From Streptococcus mitis (GTDB lineage: Bacteria; Bacillota; Bacilli; Lactobacillales; Streptococcaceae), in the NCBI RefSeq assembly GCF_009496155.1, contig NZ_WIJP01000005.1, positions 62,001-126,000 on the forward strand: a stretch of 64,000 nucleotides of DNA, in the 5' to 3' direction. Of this stretch, positions 53,500 to 63,640 are shown in pieces. Position numbers and translations under genes: made by a program. Within the stretch, counting starts at the first letter, position 1, and each line of letters begins with the position of its first letter. Under the pieces are notes generated by a model, which had not been told where the DNA came from, ran no database searches, and saw nothing but the letters and a program-made list of their open reading frames with translations.

Positions 53500-53779
53500 T
53501 CAGTTCTACTTCTAGTCCGTGATGACTGTATGAAAAATCCCCACGCAAAACAACTTGCGTGAGGACGAAATTCGCGGTGCCACCTCAATTATAGGATTTC
53601 TCCTATCTCTCATTCCTGTCTTAGAAAGATTCTGTAACAGGCTGTGCGATAAAGGGCACTCCCTTGAGAATTATGTTTTCTTCTCTTATTTCAGATGAAC
53701 CCAACCTTACAGTTTTCTCTGCTTGTTTCCAGCAACCACAAGCTCTCTGTGAGAGAAAGGACTGTAATTTTTCCATCTA
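53500..53779 (-). promoter_or_regulatory. T-box riboswitch of the trp operon (Trp)
   Basis: On the minus strand the T-box core GGTGGCACCGCG (complement of 53573-53584) lies before a terminator with arms CCTCACGCAA and TTGCGTGGGG followed by TTTTT. Upstream are the stem I motifs AGAGAGCTTGTGGTTGCTGGAAAC. The candidate specifier region AAGGTTGGGTT holds TGG, the Trp codon. Uncharged tRNA-Trp would switch trpE-A on. Confidence 0.9.
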
Positions 53780-54958
53780 TTATTTTTTAGCTTCTAGGTA
53801 GTCCGCAATTGCAGCTACGTCCTTGTCTCCACGACCAGAGACATTGATAATGATAATGTCGTCTTTACTTAGTTTCGGTGCACGTTTAACTGCTTCTGCG
53901 ATAGCGTGCGAACTTTCAATCGCTGGGATAATTCCTTCAGTCTTGCTGAGGAGGAGCAAGGCTTGAACCGCTTCTTCGTCTGTCGCAGCCACATAGTCCA
54001 CGCGACCTGAATCTTTGAAGTAGGCGTGTTCTGGGCCAACCCCTGGATAGTCCAATCCAGCTGAGATAGAGTAAACTGGAGCTAGCTCTCCGTCCTCCTT
54101 AAAGACTGCATAGGTCTTCATGCCATCGACAATTCCGATACTACCTTTTGTCATAGTAGCTGCGTGCTTGTCTGTATCAAGTCCGTGCCCAGCAGCTTCA
54201 ACCCCAACCAATTTGACTTCTTCATCAGCCACATACTGAGAAAATGCACCGATGGCATTGGAACCACCACCTACACAAGCAATAACGTAGTCTGGTAAAC
54301 GACCTTCTTTTTCTAAGATTTGACGGCGAGATTCTTCACTGATGACCTTTTGGAACTCATGAACAATGGTTGGATATGGGTGAGGTCCTACAGCAGATCC
54401 CAAAACGTAGAAGGCTTCCAAATCATTCATCCATGCTCCAAAGGCTGCATCAACAGCATCTTTGAGGGTACGAGTCCCTGTTTCAACTGCATGAACAGTT
54501 GCTCCCATCATCTCCATACGGAAAACATTGAGACGTTGACGTTCCACATCCTCTGCTCCCATGTAGACATCACAGGCCATACCAAACTTGGCTGCGGCCG
54601 CTGCAGTCGCAACACCGTGCTGACCTGCACCTGTTTCTGCGATCACTCGTTTTTTGCCCATACGTTTAGCAAGAAGAATTTGCCCTAAAACGTTGTTGAG
54701 CTTGTGAGAACCAAGGTGGTTAAGGTCTTCACGTTTGAGAAAAATCTTAGCTCCACCTAGGTGCTCTGTCAAACTTTCTGCAAAATAGAGCGGTGTTTCG
54801 CGACCTGAATAGTCCTTTAGGTAATGACGAAATTCTGCCAAAAACTCTGGATCATCTTTGTACTTTTCAAATGTCACTTCCAACTCATCCAACAAAGCCT
54901 GAATCGGCTCTGGTACGAAACTACCACCAAATTGTCCAAAATAACCTTTAGTTGTCAT
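53780..54958 (-). CDS. trpB: Second tryptophan synthase beta chain (trpB paralogue)
   Basis: A 392-residue TrpB of the same catalytic type: PLP lysine in [24 protein letters not shown] near 231, and [12 protein letters not shown] near 108. It is clearly different from the operon copy at 47996 (for example [12 protein letters not shown] against [12 protein letters not shown]) rather than a recent duplicate. It has its own T-box in front and lies directly upstream of the trp T-box leader, whose RNA would be read through or started separately. Possible roles: salvage of indole or serine deaminase-like function; I infer only that it is controlled by the same amino acid. Confidence 0.9.
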   Translation of the reverse strand: MTTKGYFGQFGGSFVPEPIQALLDELEVTFEKYKDDPEFLAEFRHYLKDYSGRETPLYFAESLTEHLGGAKIFLKREDLNHLGSHKLNNVLGQILLAKRMGKKRVIAETGAGQHGVATAAAAAKFGMACDVYMGAEDVERQRLNVFRMEMMGATVHAVETGTRTLKDAVDAAFGAWMNDLEAFYVLGSAVGPHPYPTIVHEFQKVISEESRRQILEKEGRLPDYVIACVGGGSNAIGAFSQYVADEEVKLVGVEAAGHGLDTDKHAATMTKGSIGIVDGMKTYAVFKEDGELAPVYSISAGLDYPGVGPEHAYFKDSGRVDYVAATDEEAVQALLLLSKTEGIIPAIESSHAIAEAVKRAPKLSKDDIIIINVSGRGDKDVAAIADYLEAKK

Positions 54959-54984
54959 AAAATTTTTCCTCTTTCTGTATTGAT

Positions 54985-55250
54985 TTCAAGATATGAAAAA
55001 GCCCACACACAGAATTAAATTCCGTGTGAGGGCGTTGGTAACGCGGTGCCACCTCAATTATAAAGGGACTATTCCCCTTTACATCTCTGCCTTGTCTAAC
55101 AACAAGTTGCACTGTAAGGTGTGCGCACCGAATTTTCATTGTTTCAAATTCATTTTTAAAATCAGCCCACTTTCACTACTTCCAACCACCTGTTCACAAT
55201 CACCACAGGCTCCCTGAAGATCAAAAATAGTTACTTTTCTGATTTGTTGA
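54985..55250 (-). promoter_or_regulatory. T-box riboswitch of the second trpB (Trp)
   Basis: The T-box core GGTGGCACCGCG is the complement of 55042-55053. A terminator with arms CCCTCACACGGAATT and AATTCTGTGTGTGGGC follows, then a T run. Stem I shows AGGGAGCCTGTGGTGATTGTGAACAGG-like motifs, and the specifier region GAAAGTGGGCT holds TGG. It differs in sequence from the trpE T-box, so it is not a recent copy. Confidence 0.88.
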
Positions 55251-55290
55251 ACTTATTTTAATACTTTGTTTTTTCTTTGTCAAGACTTTT

Positions 55291-56520
55291 TCACAATTTT
55301 TTTGATGAAGCTAGTACTTTTTCAGAAACTGTTTTGAAAGTCTCAATGATATAGTCCACTTCTTCATCACTTAATTTAGTGTGAAGAGGGAGCGTAATTT
55401 CATTTTCAAAGAAGGCATAGGCTCTTGGATAATCTGCCATATCAAAACCAAGATTCTTATAGGCTGTCAAGAGCGGAAGCGGTTTGTAGTGAACGTTACT
55501 TGCAATTCCCGCTTTGGCCAATTCTTGGATGATAAGATTGCGTTCTTCTAGGCTAGCTCCTTCTACATGTGTGATGTAGAGGTGGCGTGAAGATTCTACA
55601 GCATCAGTCTTGTGTGCCAAAGGATGGATGCGAGAACCTGCAAAACCACGATCATAGCGGTCCACAATGTTCTTACGGCGTTGCAACAAACTTGAGTAAC
55701 GGTCTAATTGTACCAGACCAAGCGAAGCCATGATATCGGTCATGTTGCACTTGTAAGCTGGCGTTACGATATCGTATTCCCATGAGCCCAGTTGCATCTT
55801 GGCAAGAGCATCCTTGGTTTGCCCGTGAAGGGAAAGAATTTGGAATTCCTTGTACATCTCTTCGTCGTCAATCGCTGGATTGGCCTTCCAAGTTGCGCTT
55901 CCACCCTCAGCAGTTGTAAAGTTCTTAACAGCATGGAATGAGAAGGAAGTAAAGTCAGCGATAGAACCAGCAGGTTGTCCTTTATAAGTAGATCCCAAAG
56001 CATGAGCACTATCAGAAACAATCACGATACGGTTAAAGGCTTTTTGCCACTTGCTTGAAGCTGTAAAGAGGTCACGTTTCTTCTCCACTACTTGGAACAA
56101 ACGGTCATAGTCGCAAACAATCCCTGCAAGTTCTACTGGGATAATCACCTTAGTCTTTTCAGTAATGACTTGCTCAAGCAAGTCATAGTCCATCTCAAAG
56201 GTATCTGCTTGGATATCCACCATGACTGGTGTTGCTCCCACGTGAGTGATGACACTACATGAAGCTGTATAGGTCATGACTGGAACGATGACCTCATCAC
56301 CAGGCCCAACTTCCAAGACGCGCAAAATCAACTCAAGAGCGGCAGTCGCAGAGTTTAGGCAGACAGTCTTAGGAGTCTGTGTGTATTGAGACAAGCGACG
56401 CTCCAATTCTTTGGTCTTAGAACCAGTTGTAATCCAACCAGAACGAAGTGTGTCCGCCACTTCAGCAATTTCTGCTTCTGTAATATCGGGTGGTGAAAAT
56501 GGAATATTGTAATTTGGCAT
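55291..56520 (-). CDS. DegT/DnrJ-type aminotransferase, probable AATGal synthesis
   Basis: A 409-residue PLP aminotransferase of the sugar type: GWITTGSKTKELE near residues 27-39, SATAALELILRVL near 57-69, DSAHALGSTYKG near 173-184 with the Asp-His-Ala site, and the PLP lysine in SFSFHAVKNFTTAEGG near 201. With the next gene it fits the pair that makes and attaches AATGal (2-acetamido-4-amino-2,4,6-trideoxygalactose) in pneumococcal teichoic acids. The start at 56520 follows AAAGGAG. The pairing with a sugar transferase is the main support. Confidence 0.85.
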   Translation of the reverse strand: MPNYNIPFSPPDITEAEIAEVADTLRSGWITTGSKTKELERRLSQYTQTPKTVCLNSATAALELILRVLEVGPGDEVIVPVMTYTASCSVITHVGATPVMVDIQADTFEMDYDLLEQVITEKTKVIIPVELAGIVCDYDRLFQVVEKKRDLFTASSKWQKAFNRIVIVSDSAHALGSTYKGQPAGSIADFTSFSFHAVKNFTTAEGGSATWKANPAIDDEEMYKEFQILSLHGQTKDALAKMQLGSWEYDIVTPAYKCNMTDIMASLGLVQLDRYSSLLQRRKNIVDRYDRGFAGSRIHPLAHKTDAVESSRHLYITHVEGASLEERNLIIQELAKAGIASNVHYKPLPLLTAYKNLGFDMADYPRAYAFFENEITLPLHTKLSDEEVDYIIETFKTVSEKVLASSKKL

Positions 56521-56562
56521 TGATTTGCTCCTTTTATCTGTACTCATTTTCTCATGACTACT

Positions 56563-57255
56563 TTATTTTAGCACTTCAAACACGGTTTGAAACATGATTT
56601 TAATGTCTCCAAGGAAACTAAATTCTCGGAGATAGGCGAGGTTATAGTGCATCTTTTCAGGGAGAACATGCTCCACATAGGCTTGGTCAACTGACAGACC
56701 TTTTTCGGTCATTTGACTGATGATAGTATCCTCATCCTTGTAGTTGATGCTGGCTGGAGAGGTAATACCTGCTGGCAAGAGCAGGGTCGCCATCATTTCA
56801 GGGCTATACTGCTCTGTGTAGCGTGGTACTTCAGGTCGTGTACCGACAAAGGACATCTCACCTTTGAGGACATTGACCAACTGAGGTAGTTCGTCCAAAC
56901 GGACACGGCGGATGAAATTTCCCACTTTGGTAATGCGGCTATCGTTAGCAGCAGTCACCAGACTTCCTTTTTTATCCGCATCCGTTACCATGGTACGGAA
57001 CTTCCAAATCTTGAACCGACGGTTATACTGGGTCACGCGCTCTTGCTTGTAAATGACTGGCCCCTTGCTATCCAACTTGATCCAAATGCTCAAGATGAGA
57101 AAGATGGGAGAGGTCAGAACTAGTACGACCAAGGCTAGAACCCAGTCCAAGCAACGCTTGAAAATCAGCGAACCCTTCCTTTTAGAGACAAGCTGGTAGT
57201 AAGACTCAACCTCGCTTGATTTCATTTCCACGGGCAAGTCTTCCCATTTCAGCAT
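56563..57255 (-). CDS. Undecaprenyl-phosphate sugar transferase, teichoic acid initiation
   Basis: A 230-residue polyprenol phosphate sugar-1-phosphate transferase (WbaP/RfbP type, short form). One membrane helix (about 35-60) is followed by the conserved KRCLDWVLALVVLVLTSP and IYKQERVTQYNRRFKIWKFRTM, then VRLDELPQLVNVLKGEMSFVGTRPE. It would link the first sugar, probably AATGal, to the lipid carrier for teichoic acid. It is followed by the aminotransferase with a 42-base gap on the same strand. Confidence 0.85.
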   Translation of the reverse strand: MLKWEDLPVEMKSSEVESYYQLVSKRKGSLIFKRCLDWVLALVVLVLTSPIFLILSIWIKLDSKGPVIYKQERVTQYNRRFKIWKFRTMVTDADKKGSLVTAANDSRITKVGNFIRRVRLDELPQLVNVLKGEMSFVGTRPEVPRYTEQYSPEMMATLLLPAGITSPASINYKDEDTIISQMTEKGLSVDQAYVEHVLPEKMHYNLAYLREFSFLGDIKIMFQTVFEVLK

Positions 57256-57360
57256 GCTGTTTCTCCTTTGTTTTTATTATACTATTTGTCAACATTTTTC
57301 ATTATACCACAAAATGGAAAAGGCGGTGAAAGAAATCTGTAATTTGAAAGATTTCCTTCT

Positions 57361-57476
57361 TACACTCAATGAAAATCAAAGAGCAAACTAGGAAGCTAGC
57401 CACAGGCGGCTCAAAACACAGCTTTGAAGTTGTAGATAAAGCTGACCTAGTTTGAAGAGATTTTCAAAGAGTATTA
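57361..57476. repeat. BOX element, shortened
   Basis: From TACACTCAATGAAAATCAAA to GAAGAGATTTTCAAAGAGTA, lacking the GGCAAGGCGACG part. As at lrgB, the BOX end supplies a stop codon, here of the ABC exporter gene (57476-57474). Confidence 0.85.
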
Positions 57477-59216
57477 GGACATGGCCCCTGCCTGCAAACT
57501 ATACATCTTGTGATAGGTTCCTCCCAAGGCCAAGAGTTCCTCATGAGTGCCACTCTCGATAATGTGCCCCTTATCCAAGACATAGATACAGTTGGCGTCT
57601 TGGACAGTAGAAAGACGATGGGCGATGGCAATGGTTGTCCGCCCCTGTCTCATCTTAGCTAGTGAAGCTTGAACCAGACTTTCTGTTTCAGAGTCAATAT
57701 TGGCTGTCGCTTCATCCAAAATCAAGATTTTAGGCTGACTGGCTACTGTTCTAGCAAAGGCAAGAAGCTGGCGCTGTCCAGTAGAGAAGCTCGAACCACG
57801 CTCAGACACAGGGGAGTTATACCCCTGAGGAAGATCTTGAATAAAGGAATCTGCATCCACGAAGCTAGCTGCAGCCTGTACCTGCTCATCACTAAGATTT
57901 TGGTACATGGCGATATTGGACTTGATGGTTCCATGATAGAGGAAGGGATCCTGCAAGACCAGCCCGATATTTTTTCTCAGTTCTTCCTGACTGTAGTTCC
58001 TAATGTCCACATCATCCAAGAGAACTCGCCCTGACTGAAATTCATAAAAGCGCATGAGGACATTGATAATAGACGATTTCCCTGAACCTGTATGACCTAC
58101 AAAGGCAATGGTTTCACCCTTGTTAACCGAAAAAGAAATGTCATCCAGAATCGGATGTTTTCCATCATATGAGAAGCACACATGTTCGAATCGAATATTT
58201 CCTTCTTTGACTTTAGCCTGCCCATCTTCTTGAAGAGGCTCATAGGTCCTCTCGTCTATCAGGGCAAAGACACGGTCCGCAGAAACCATAGACGTTTGAA
58301 GGGTTGAAAAGTTTTGCGTTACCTCAATCAAGGGATCAAAGAGGCGATTGATGTACTGAATAAAGGCATACATGGTCCCTGCTGTTATTCCCAAATAAAG
58401 TCCACGGTAGCCAAAATAGGCCATTAAAACTGCATATCCTAGGAGTTTCAGCAAACTCATGGCAGGGCGCAAAAAGAGGGCATCCAAGGCTACAGAACGG
58501 TTGGCATAGACCAAGTGTTCTTGATTAATCTCATCAAATTCTGCCTGCAGGCGCTTCTCTTGATTAAAGGCCTGGATAATCCTAATTCCCTCGATGTTTT
58601 CAGCCAGCTTACTATTGATATCCGACAAGAGACTTCTGGTTTTTTCGATAATCTTGACTGATTTTTTACGGTAAAGATTGACCAAAAGGAAAATCAAGGG
58701 GAGAAAGAGCAAGACTAAAGCCGTCAAACGAAAATCCAGAACCAACATGGTATAAAGGGTTGTCAGAAAAATAAAAACTGCTGAGATAAAGCTGGATAAA
58801 ATTCCCGAAAACATATCACTGATAGTCTCGGTATCATTTGTCAAACGAGAGACGATAGAGCCTGCTGGTGTCTTGTCAAAATAGGACATACCCAGTTTCT
58901 CCATATTGGCAAAGGCATCCCGACGAATATCCCTAACAATACTGTATGACACCCGTGCAAAGAGAAGATTACCGACATACTGGACCAGAGTTTGTAGGAT
59001 ATAAAGGCCATAGTAGGTCAGCAAAACGGTCACAGCGAGTTGGTTGAGATTGCTGAGATACTGGTCGATAAAGTGGGAGGCCACAAGGGGAATGACACTT
59101 TTTATGATCGTAGTCGCTAGGAGAAAACTAAGTGCCAAAAAAGTCAGGAGTCCATAAGGCTTGAGATAAGACATCAAGCGCTTCAATACAGCCCATTGTT
59201 CTTGTTTATTCTGCAT
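57474..59216 (-). CDS. ABC exporter half-transporter (second of a heterodimer)
   Basis: A 580-residue protein with six membrane segments in residues 1-310 and an ATPase domain with Walker A VGHTGSGKSS near 371, the signature FSTGQRQL near 476 in place of LSGGQ, and Walker B ILILDEATANID near 497. It overlaps the next gene by 11 bases, the pattern of heterodimeric multidrug-type exporters. The stop codon sits in a BOX element. Substrate unknown. Confidence 0.88.
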   Translation of the reverse strand: MQNKQEQWAVLKRLMSYLKPYGLLTFLALSFLLATTIIKSVIPLVASHFIDQYLSNLNQLAVTVLLTYYGLYILQTLVQYVGNLLFARVSYSIVRDIRRDAFANMEKLGMSYFDKTPAGSIVSRLTNDTETISDMFSGILSSFISAVFIFLTTLYTMLVLDFRLTALVLLFLPLIFLLVNLYRKKSVKIIEKTRSLLSDINSKLAENIEGIRIIQAFNQEKRLQAEFDEINQEHLVYANRSVALDALFLRPAMSLLKLLGYAVLMAYFGYRGLYLGITAGTMYAFIQYINRLFDPLIEVTQNFSTLQTSMVSADRVFALIDERTYEPLQEDGQAKVKEGNIRFEHVCFSYDGKHPILDDISFSVNKGETIAFVGHTGSGKSSIINVLMRFYEFQSGRVLLDDVDIRNYSQEELRKNIGLVLQDPFLYHGTIKSNIAMYQNLSDEQVQAAASFVDADSFIQDLPQGYNSPVSERGSSFSTGQRQLLAFARTVASQPKILILDEATANIDSETESLVQASLAKMRQGRTTIAIAHRLSTVQDANCIYVLDKGHIIESGTHEELLALGGTYHKMYSLQAGAMS

Positions 59217-60951
59217 CTTCTTCTCCTTTCATTTCTAACTGCTGAGACTGGTAGGTTTGGGCATACCAGCCATCCAAGGCTAGCAGGTCTTCGTGCCTGC
59301 CTCGTTCGATAATTTGACCATTTTGCAGGACTAAAATCAAATCTGCATGAACAACTGCACTGAGGCGATGCGCTGTGATAATGGTTGTCTTGTCCTGACG
59401 CGTTTCCTTAAGATTGTCGATGATGGCATATTCTGTCTTGGCATCCACGGCTGACAAAGAATCATCCAAAATCAAGATATCAGGGTCTAAAATCATAGCC
59501 CGACTCATGGCCAGGCGCTGCTTTTGACCTCCAGAAAGACTGACTCCCTTTTCACCAATCAACGTATCAAATCCCTGAGGCATGTCTACAATGTCTTGGT
59601 AAACTTGAGCTAGCTTAGTCGCTTCCTCGACCGCTGAAAGGGACAAGTTAGGATTGCCAAAGCGGATATTGTCTAAAATCGAAGTCGCAAAGAGGAACTG
59701 GTTCTGAGGAACATAGCCCATAAGACTACGAAGATCTGTCAGACGATAGTCCCGAATATCGTGGCCGTTTAGGTAAATGGCTCCCTTGTCCACATCGTAT
59801 TCACGCAAGAGGAGCTTGATCAAAGATGTTTTCCCAGAGCCCGTCTGCCCAACCAATCCCAGTGTTTGCCCTTTTTCTAGACTAAAGTGAATATCCATCA
59901 GTGTTTCCTCATTTTCAAAGGCAAAACTATCAATATTGTACTCCAAGCGCCCATTTTCAATGCCATCTAAAGGTAACTCGGGGTCTTGTACAGGTGATTC
60001 CTGAAACAACAGTTCCTCAATCCGCTGGTAGGAAACCTTGCCTCGCTGAGTGATATTAAAGAGGAAACCGATGGCCATTAGAGGCCAAACCAGCATATCC
60101 AAGTAGCTGATAAAGGTAACTAGATTCCCAACTGTAATCTGCCCTTTCTGAACCATCAAGGAGCCGACCAAGAGGGTTAACACATAGGATGAACCAACAA
60201 ACAAGAGAACCATGGGATCAAAGAGGTTATCGTATTTCATGGTTTGCAGGTTCTTTTGGAAGGTTAATTCATTGACTGACTGAAAGGACTTAAGCTCATC
60301 CGCCTGATAACCGAAAGACTTGGTCACTTTGATACCTGATACAGACTCCTGTACCTTGTTATTAAGTTCAGAAAAGGCAGCTTGCGATTCGCCAAAAGCC
60401 TTGTGAGTCTTTCTGCCTAAACGACTAGTTGCATAAGCCATGAAAGGCAGGGGCAAAATGGCAACTAGGGTCATTTGCCAGGAAATGCTAAAGAGCATGG
60501 TCAGCAAAGTCACCAAAGCCGTGATAGAGGCATCTACCGCTGACATAACACCGCCTCCTGCCAGACGAGTCAAGGCATTGATATCGTTGGTGGCGTGCGC
60601 CATCAGGTCCCCCGTCCGATAGGTCTGATAAAAGGCTGGAGACATTTTTGTGAAATGCTCAAACAAGCGAGACCGCATCATCTGCCCCAAACGGTAGGAA
60701 GTCCCAAGGATATACATACGCCAAACATAGCGCAGATAGTACATCCCAAAGGCCGCAAGTAGCAAATAAAATAGGTCAAGAAGAAGGTCCTGCTGGGTTA
60801 ATTGCTCCGATGTGATGGCATCAATGACCCGCCCCATAACCATGGGGGGAATGAGATTGAGAACAGAAACCAAGACCAGGGCCACAATCCCCACTAAATA
60901 ACGGCGTTTTTCTAACTTGAAAAACCACCAAAGTTTTTGAATAATGGACAT
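59206..60951 (-). CDS. ABC exporter half-transporter (first of a heterodimer)
   Basis: A 581-residue exporter subunit. The start at 60951 (MSIIQKLWWFFKLEKRR) has AAAGGG before it; the longer frame is not supported. Six membrane segments precede an ATPase domain with Walker A VGQTGSGKTS near 360, the signature LSGGQKQR near 466 and Walker B ILILDDSLSAVD near 487. Here the residue after Walker B is Asp, not the catalytic Glu, while its partner has Glu, as in asymmetric heterodimers. It is upstream of its partner with an 11-base overlap. Confidence 0.88.
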   Translation of the reverse strand: MSIIQKLWWFFKLEKRRYLVGIVALVLVSVLNLIPPMVMGRVIDAITSEQLTQQDLLLDLFYLLLAAFGMYYLRYVWRMYILGTSYRLGQMMRSRLFEHFTKMSPAFYQTYRTGDLMAHATNDINALTRLAGGGVMSAVDASITALVTLLTMLFSISWQMTLVAILPLPFMAYATSRLGRKTHKAFGESQAAFSELNNKVQESVSGIKVTKSFGYQADELKSFQSVNELTFQKNLQTMKYDNLFDPMVLLFVGSSYVLTLLVGSLMVQKGQITVGNLVTFISYLDMLVWPLMAIGFLFNITQRGKVSYQRIEELLFQESPVQDPELPLDGIENGRLEYNIDSFAFENEETLMDIHFSLEKGQTLGLVGQTGSGKTSLIKLLLREYDVDKGAIYLNGHDIRDYRLTDLRSLMGYVPQNQFLFATSILDNIRFGNPNLSLSAVEEATKLAQVYQDIVDMPQGFDTLIGEKGVSLSGGQKQRLAMSRAMILDPDILILDDSLSAVDAKTEYAIIDNLKETRQDKTTIITAHRLSAVVHADLILVLQNGQIIERGRHEDLLALDGWYAQTYQSQQLEMKGEEDAE

Positions 60952-60991
60952 AAAATCCCTTTCTGATTGCAAACGGAAACCTGAGGCCAAG

Positions 60992-61140
60992 ACTCAATGA
61001 AAATCAAAGAGCAAACTAGGAAACCAGCCGCAGGTTGCTCAAAGCACTGCTTTGAGGTTGTAGATAGAACTGACGAAGTCAGTAACCTACATACGGCAAG
61101 GCGACGTTGACGCAGTTTGAATTTGATTTTTGAAGAGTAC
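60992..61140. repeat. BOX element (full type)
   Basis: From GACTCAATGAAAATCAAAGA to a GAAGAGTAC end, with TACGGCAAGGCGACG in the middle and a slightly disturbed boxA end (TTTGAATTTGATTTTTG). Confidence 0.85.
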
Positions 61141-61157
61141 AAGACCCCAGGTTTTTC

Positions 61158-61793
61158 TTATTCATAAGTTACAACTGTAACAGCACCCTTGTCATACTCA
61201 GCGATAAAGATATTGGCTACATTGTCATACCCTTGCTTGCTGAGGTTATCAAGCAGCCACTCTTCGCTACGGCCAATCGATTCCAAAACATCAACTTGAA
61301 TCACACCGTCAGTCACAACTGGATACTTAGGATTTTCATCTCCCATTTGGACCACGATGAGTTGACCATTTTGCTCCTGCACAGCTCGTTTGACTTGTTT
61401 CATCTGGAAAATTCCTTGGCTACGAAGTTTGAGGGCTACATCCGCTGCAGACAAGCCAACTGAACGACAGGCTTCTGGGTCAATCTTCCCATTTTTGATG
61501 AGGAGAGTCGGTTTCCCATCAATCAAGCGTTTGACAAAACGAACATTGTTATTGAGCCACTTGAGAGTCAAGACCAAAATCGTCCACATCATCAAAATCA
61601 CTGCGTACTGGAGAATACTGATAGAACTATTGTAAATCACCCCACCGATGATACCACCAAGAACATAGTTCTGAATTTGGTCTGTCGCAGAGTTAGGTGC
61701 TAGGTTCCCCTTTCCTGTCACATTGATCACGAAAACCAGCGAGAAAAGACCCAAGGCCAGTTTGATTAAAATTTCCATATAATTGAGTGTCAT
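61158..61793 (-). CDS. DUF421 membrane protein (YetF-like)
   Basis: A 211-residue protein with three membrane segments (about 10-25, 42-60 and 62-80) and a soluble domain containing LLIKNGKIDPEACRSVGLSA near 97-116, the DUF421/YetF layout. Function unknown. Its start overlaps the end of the DUF3290 gene by four bases, so they are translated together; this pair is common in streptococci. Confidence 0.85.
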   Translation of the reverse strand: MTLNYMEILIKLALGLFSLVFVINVTGKGNLAPNSATDQIQNYVLGGIIGGVIYNSSISILQYAVILMMWTILVLTLKWLNNNVRFVKRLIDGKPTLLIKNGKIDPEACRSVGLSAADVALKLRSQGIFQMKQVKRAVQEQNGQLIVVQMGDENPKYPVVTDGVIQVDVLESIGRSEEWLLDNLSKQGYDNVANIFIAEYDKGAVTVVTYE

Positions 61794-62245
61794 TTGTTTA
61801 CCTCCACCAATTCAATAGCGTCTGTTTGATGCAATTCTAATTTCTCTAAAAGATACTTGTCTGGTTGGCTCCCGTTCATAGCGCGGTAGAAATTTGGACC
61901 TACCTTGACAAGCGCTCCATCAGTGGCAGCTGAAGTATTGACGTAAACTTCTGATTTATCCACTCCCAAGTCTTTGGAAACGACCTCTATGAAATGAAGG
62001 GAAGTTTGAAATTGGTTGTTAGAGGCTTGATTGGTCTGATATTTTGAAATTGTCACCAAAAGCATGGCCACTAAGGTCAAGGCTAAAATCATGACCAATT
62101 CCCGAAACTTAGTCCCCTTTTTATCACGATAGGCCTTAAAAGCAAAAAATCCTGTGATAGCTAGGAGCACAATCCCAAAGCCAATCATGATTCCATTTTG
62201 TTGACTGATTTGGCTAAGCACATAGTCATATGAGTAAAATTTCAT
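61790..62245 (-). CDS. DUF3290 membrane protein
   Basis: A 151-residue protein with two membrane segments (about 17-36 and 48-65) and an outer C-terminal half. It belongs to the DUF3290 group paired with DUF421 proteins. It begins with GGGAG before the ATG and sits first in the two-gene unit. Function unknown. Confidence 0.82.
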   Translation of the reverse strand: MKFYSYDYVLSQISQQNGIMIGFGIVLLAITGFFAFKAYRDKKGTKFRELVMILALTLVAMLLVTISKYQTNQASNNQFQTSLHFIEVVSKDLGVDKSEVYVNTSAATDGALVKVGPNFYRAMNGSQPDKYLLEKLELHQTDAIELVEVNK

Positions 62246-62378
62246 TTATTTTCACTCCCTTTCATAAAATCATTCTTCATTATAAACGAAAGAGGGTAAT
62301 TTTTCAAACCATACGTTGGGGAAATAGACCTTTTTTTGGTATAATAAAATCTATAATCTGAATGAAAAAGGTAACTTT

Positions 62379-63206
62379 ATGAAACTTATCTCATGGAATA
62401 TTGATTCCCTCAACGCAGCCCTAACTAGTGACTCAGCTCGTGCCAAATTATCTCAAGAAGTCCTACAAACCTTGGTCGCTGAAAATGCTGATATTATCGC
62501 TATCCAAGAAACCAAGCTTTCTGCCAAGGGCCCTACAAAGAAACACTTGGAAATTTTAGAAGAACTCTTCCCAGACTACGAAAACACGTGGCGTTCTTCC
62601 CAAGAGCCTGCCCGTAAAGGCTATGCTGGAACCATGTTCCTCTATAAGAAAGAACTCACACCCACTGTCACTTTCCCAGAAATCGGTGCCCCTTCTACCA
62701 TGGACTTGGAAGGCCGCATCATCACTCTAGAATTTGATGATTTTTTCGTGACCCAAGTTTACACACCAAATGCTGGCGATGGCCTCAAACGCTTGGAAGA
62801 ACGTCAAGTCTGGGATGTCAAATATGCGGAGTATTTGGCTGAACTAGACAAAGAAAAACCAGTCCTTGCAACTGGAGACTACAACGTAGCCCACAATGAA
62901 ATCGACCTTGCAAATCCTGCTAGCAACCGCCGTTCACCTGGATTTACCGACGAGGAACGTGCTGGATTTACCAACCTTTTGGCAGCTGGATTTACCGACA
63001 CCTTCCGCCACATTCACGGCGATGTTCCAGAACACTACACTTGGTGGGCACAACGCAGCAAGACTTCAAAAATCAACAATACAGGCTGGAGAATCGACTA
63101 CTGGCTCACAAGTAACCGCATCGCTGACAAGGTGACCAAGTCTGACATGATTGATTCTGGTGCTCGTCAAGACCACACACCGATTGTCTTGGAAATTGAC
63201 CTGTAA
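62379..63206 (+). CDS. exoA: Exodeoxyribonuclease III / AP endonuclease
   Basis: Repairs abasic sites and removes 3' blocking groups. The 275-residue enzyme has MKLISWNIDSLNAAL at the start, the Mg-binding Glu in IIAIQETKLS near 46, the active GDYNVAHNEIDLANP near 167-181, and WRIDYWLTSN and DHTPIVLEI at the end. A clear TATAAT-like box and AAAAGG site precede the gene. Confidence 0.95.
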   Translation: MKLISWNIDSLNAALTSDSARAKLSQEVLQTLVAENADIIAIQETKLSAKGPTKKHLEILEELFPDYENTWRSSQEPARKGYAGTMFLYKKELTPTVTFPEIGAPSTMDLEGRIITLEFDDFFVTQVYTPNAGDGLKRLEERQVWDVKYAEYLAELDKEKPVLATGDYNVAHNEIDLANPASNRRSPGFTDEERAGFTNLLAAGFTDTFRHIHGDVPEHYTWWAQRSKTSKINNTGWRIDYWLTSNRIADKVTKSDMIDSGARQDHTPIVLEIDL

Positions 63207-63217
63207 GGAGTTTCTAT

Positions 63218-63604
63218 ATGGACTACAATGCGGTCATTCCCGAGTTTCTCGTATCAAATATAGAGCAGTCCCGTTCCTTCTACTGTGACTTACTAGGTTT
63301 TAGGATTGAATATGAGCGCCCAGAAGAAAACTTTCTCTTCCTTTCTCTTGAAGATTGCCAGCTAATGCTAGAAGAAGGCAGCGCAGAAGAATTAGCTCAG
63401 CTGACCTATCCTTTCGGGCGCGGTGTCAATATTTCCTTTGGCATTGCAGATGTTCCTCAGCTCCACCAAAAACTGCTGGAAGCTGACTATCCTATCCATC
63501 GTCCCCTGACAAAAAGAGAATTTCGAGTAGGAGATAGCTTTATATATCCCCATGAATTTGCAGTTCTAGATCCAGATGGCTATTTTTTAAGATTTAGCGA
63601 GTAG
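63218..63604 (+). CDS. VOC-family (glyoxalase/bleomycin resistance-like) protein
   Basis: A 128-residue protein of the vicinal oxygen chelate fold. It starts 11 bases after exoA with AAGGAG. Residues such as FLVSNIEQSRSFYCDLLGF (9-27) and FAVLDPDGYFLRF (near 114-126) are typical of the bleomycin-resistance-like branch. The substrate is unknown. Confidence 0.82.
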   Translation: MDYNAVIPEFLVSNIEQSRSFYCDLLGFRIEYERPEENFLFLSLEDCQLMLEEGSAEELAQLTYPFGRGVNISFGIADVPQLHQKLLEADYPIHRPLTKREFRVGDSFIYPHEFAVLDPDGYFLRFSE

Positions 63605-63640
63605 AAAAATAGAGACTGGAAAAAATTTTTAAAATCAGAA

